Shown here piece by piece: positions 62,869-64,000 of a DNA stretch of 64,000 bases. The number at the start of each line of letters is the position of its first letter. Positions within the stretch are counted from its first letter, which is position 1. The stretch comes from Martelella lutilitoris (lineage in GTDB: Bacteria; Pseudomonadota; Alphaproteobacteria; Rhizobiales; Rhizobiaceae). The position numbers and the translations under genes were made by a program. The stretch spans positions 3,185,501 through 3,249,500 of the forward strand of contig NZ_CP066786.1 of NCBI RefSeq assembly GCF_016598595.1, given 5' to 3'. The notes under the pieces were generated by a model, which was not told the DNA's origin, did not search any database, and saw only the letters and a list, made by a program, of their open reading frames with translations.

Positions 62869-63858
62869 TCAAACCGTCTCCCAGCCGCCGTCCAGCTTGC
62901 CGGCGCGGTAGATCGCATCGATCACGCGCTGGTTCTTCACCGAATCCTCCAGCGAGAACACCTCGACCTCACCGCCGGCAGCCGCCTTCGAGAACGCCTC
63001 GACCTCGCGGACATATTGCCGGCTGTCCTGGAAACGGAACGCCTGGGTCTCGGAGTGGCTCTGGTTGGAGAGCAGCACCGTTTCCTCGCCCCAGCGATTG
63101 GCGTTGAAGGGCGAGACCACCTCGATCAGACCCTTGGTGCCGTGGAAGGCCATGGCCTGACGGTTAGCGAGCTGGGTGGAGACGTAGAAGCTCATCTCGA
63201 AGCCCGGGAACTCCGCCTTGACGGAGGCATAGATATCCGTGCCGAATTCGCTGTCATAGCGCACCGTCGCCTGCAGCCGTTCGGGCTCTTCTCCGGTGGC
63301 AAAACGGGTCGTCACCGTCGGATAGACGCCGATATCCGGCAGGCCGCCGCCCCCGAGTTCCGGGATATTGCGCATATTGGTCGCATCGCGCAGGAAATAG
63401 GAAAACGCCCCCTGCACATGCTGCAGCTCGCCGATCTCGCCGTCGGCCAGAAGCGCGCGGACCTTGGTCCAGACCGGCGCATAGGTAACCATGAAGGCCT
63501 CGCTGATCAGCACCTTGTTGCGGTCGCGCGCGGCGATCACCGGTTCGATGTCCCCGGCCTTCAGCGCCAGCGGCTTTTCCACCAGGACATGTTTTCCGGC
63601 GTCCGCCGCCTTGATCGCCCATTCCACATGCTGGGAGGTCGGCAGCGGGATATAGACCGCGTCGATCGTATCGCTCGCCAGCATCTCCTCGTAGGAGGCG
63701 AAGGCATGCGGCGCGCCGAAACGGGTCGCCATCGCCTGCGCCCGCTCCAGATCGCGGCTGGCAACGGCCGCAAGCACCGCATTTTCCGCGTCGACGATTG
63801 CCGGCACCACGAGTTCGCGACCGATCTTGGCGGTCGAGACTATACCAAAACGCAACAT
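62869..63858 (-). CDS. Gfo/Idh/MocA-family oxidoreductase
   Basis: A 329-residue NAD(P)-dependent sugar or inositol-type dehydrogenase. The N-terminal Rossmann motif is [14 protein letters not shown], the family's EKPLAL motif is near residue 95, and [11 protein letters not shown] follows in the C-terminal domain. The substrate is unknown. It ends in a strong terminator and its start is 142 bp from the right window edge, where no gene is seen. Confidence 0.92.
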   Translation of the reverse strand: MLRFGIVSTAKIGRELVVPAIVDAENAVLAAVASRDLERAQAMATRFGAPHAFASYEEMLASDTIDAVYIPLPTSQHVEWAIKAADAGKHVLVEKPLALKAGDIEPVIAARDRNKVLISEAFMVTYAPVWTKVRALLADGEIGELQHVQGAFSYFLRDATNMRNIPELGGGGLPDIGVYPTVTTRFATGEEPERLQATVRYDSEFGTDIYASVKAEFPGFEMSFYVSTQLANRQAMAFHGTKGLIEVVSPFNANRWGEETVLLSNQSHSETQAFRFQDSRQYVREVEAFSKAAAGGEVEVFSLEDSVKNQRVIDAIYRAGKLDGGWETV

Positions 63859-64000
63859 GGGGAATCCTCACCTGTTATTTCGGCGGCCAGCATAGGAACC
63901 GGCAGGCGGGTGTGCAAGCGGCTCGATAGCCAGTTCACGGCCTCGCCGCCCGTGGGCTCCATTGCCATGCGGGGACGGGCAACCTACGTTAGGAACAGCG

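Overview
The window is GC-rich DNA from an alphaproteobacterium of the Hyphomicrobiales (Rhizobiales), most likely Rhizobiaceae-like. The order ubiB-ubiE, mutM, rpsT, dnaA, the biotin regulator BioR with its TTATAGATAA operators, a dense cluster of GANTC (CcrM) sites before dnaA, and GTA-type spike genes all point there. The genus cannot be fixed from the sequence alone. No rRNA, tRNA or CRISPR array is visible.

Region 1 (1-9219) is the end of a P-type (Tn4371/RP4-like) conjugative transfer operon: trbB (cut by the window edge), trbC, D, E, J, K-alt, L, F, G, I and a DUF2274 gene, mostly with overlapping stops and starts. Relaxase and coupling-protein genes are not in the window and should lie to the left.

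Region 2 (about 9164-36190) is a mosaic of short operons of accessory genes. It holds LysR and MocR/PdxR-type regulators, three LysE/TauE/EamA-type exporters in one operon plus another LysE, small cupin, NTF2, GNAT and hotdog proteins, a TPR-methyltransferase, a fold-type IV aminotransferase, pyridoxal kinase with MOSC and glutamine-amidotransferase partners, a bioB-bioY-bioR module, two MFS transporters and several uncharacterised genes. It ends with an AlpA-like regulator and a tyrosine integrase (36155-37411) directly beside the 3' end of guaA (37706). The simplest reading is that positions 1 to about 37705 belong to one integrative and conjugative element (ICE) inserted at guaA, with its other end outside the window. 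The cargo includes functions of pyridoxal-phosphate and biotin metabolism.

Region 3 (37706-64000) looks like core chromosome. It runs: guaA; an MTA/SAH nucleosidase and a hotdog thioesterase; tspO; an iron-related operon (imelysin, di-haem DUF1111 oxidase, second imelysin, DUF1513); an RsmB-like rRNA methyltransferase; an intergenic pair of palindromic repeats; ubiB-ubiE; mutM; a D-2-hydroxyacid dehydrogenase; rpsT; dnaA with a CcrM-site-rich leader; a three-gene GTA/phage head-spike cassette wedged between dnaA and xseA; an M29 aminopeptidase; two tandem paralogous secreted proteins of unknown function; a YbaK deacylase; an ArsC/Spx-like protein; and a Gfo/Idh/MocA oxidoreductase.

The most notable observations are the guaA-linked ICE carrying a self-regulated BioR-bioYB unit, the GTA spike cassette next to dnaA, the seven GANTC sites in 118 bp before dnaA, and the tandem four-cysteine secreted paralogues. 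Coordinates and start choices come from reading frames, ribosome-binding sites and overlaps seen here; family names rest on motif recognition without database searches.
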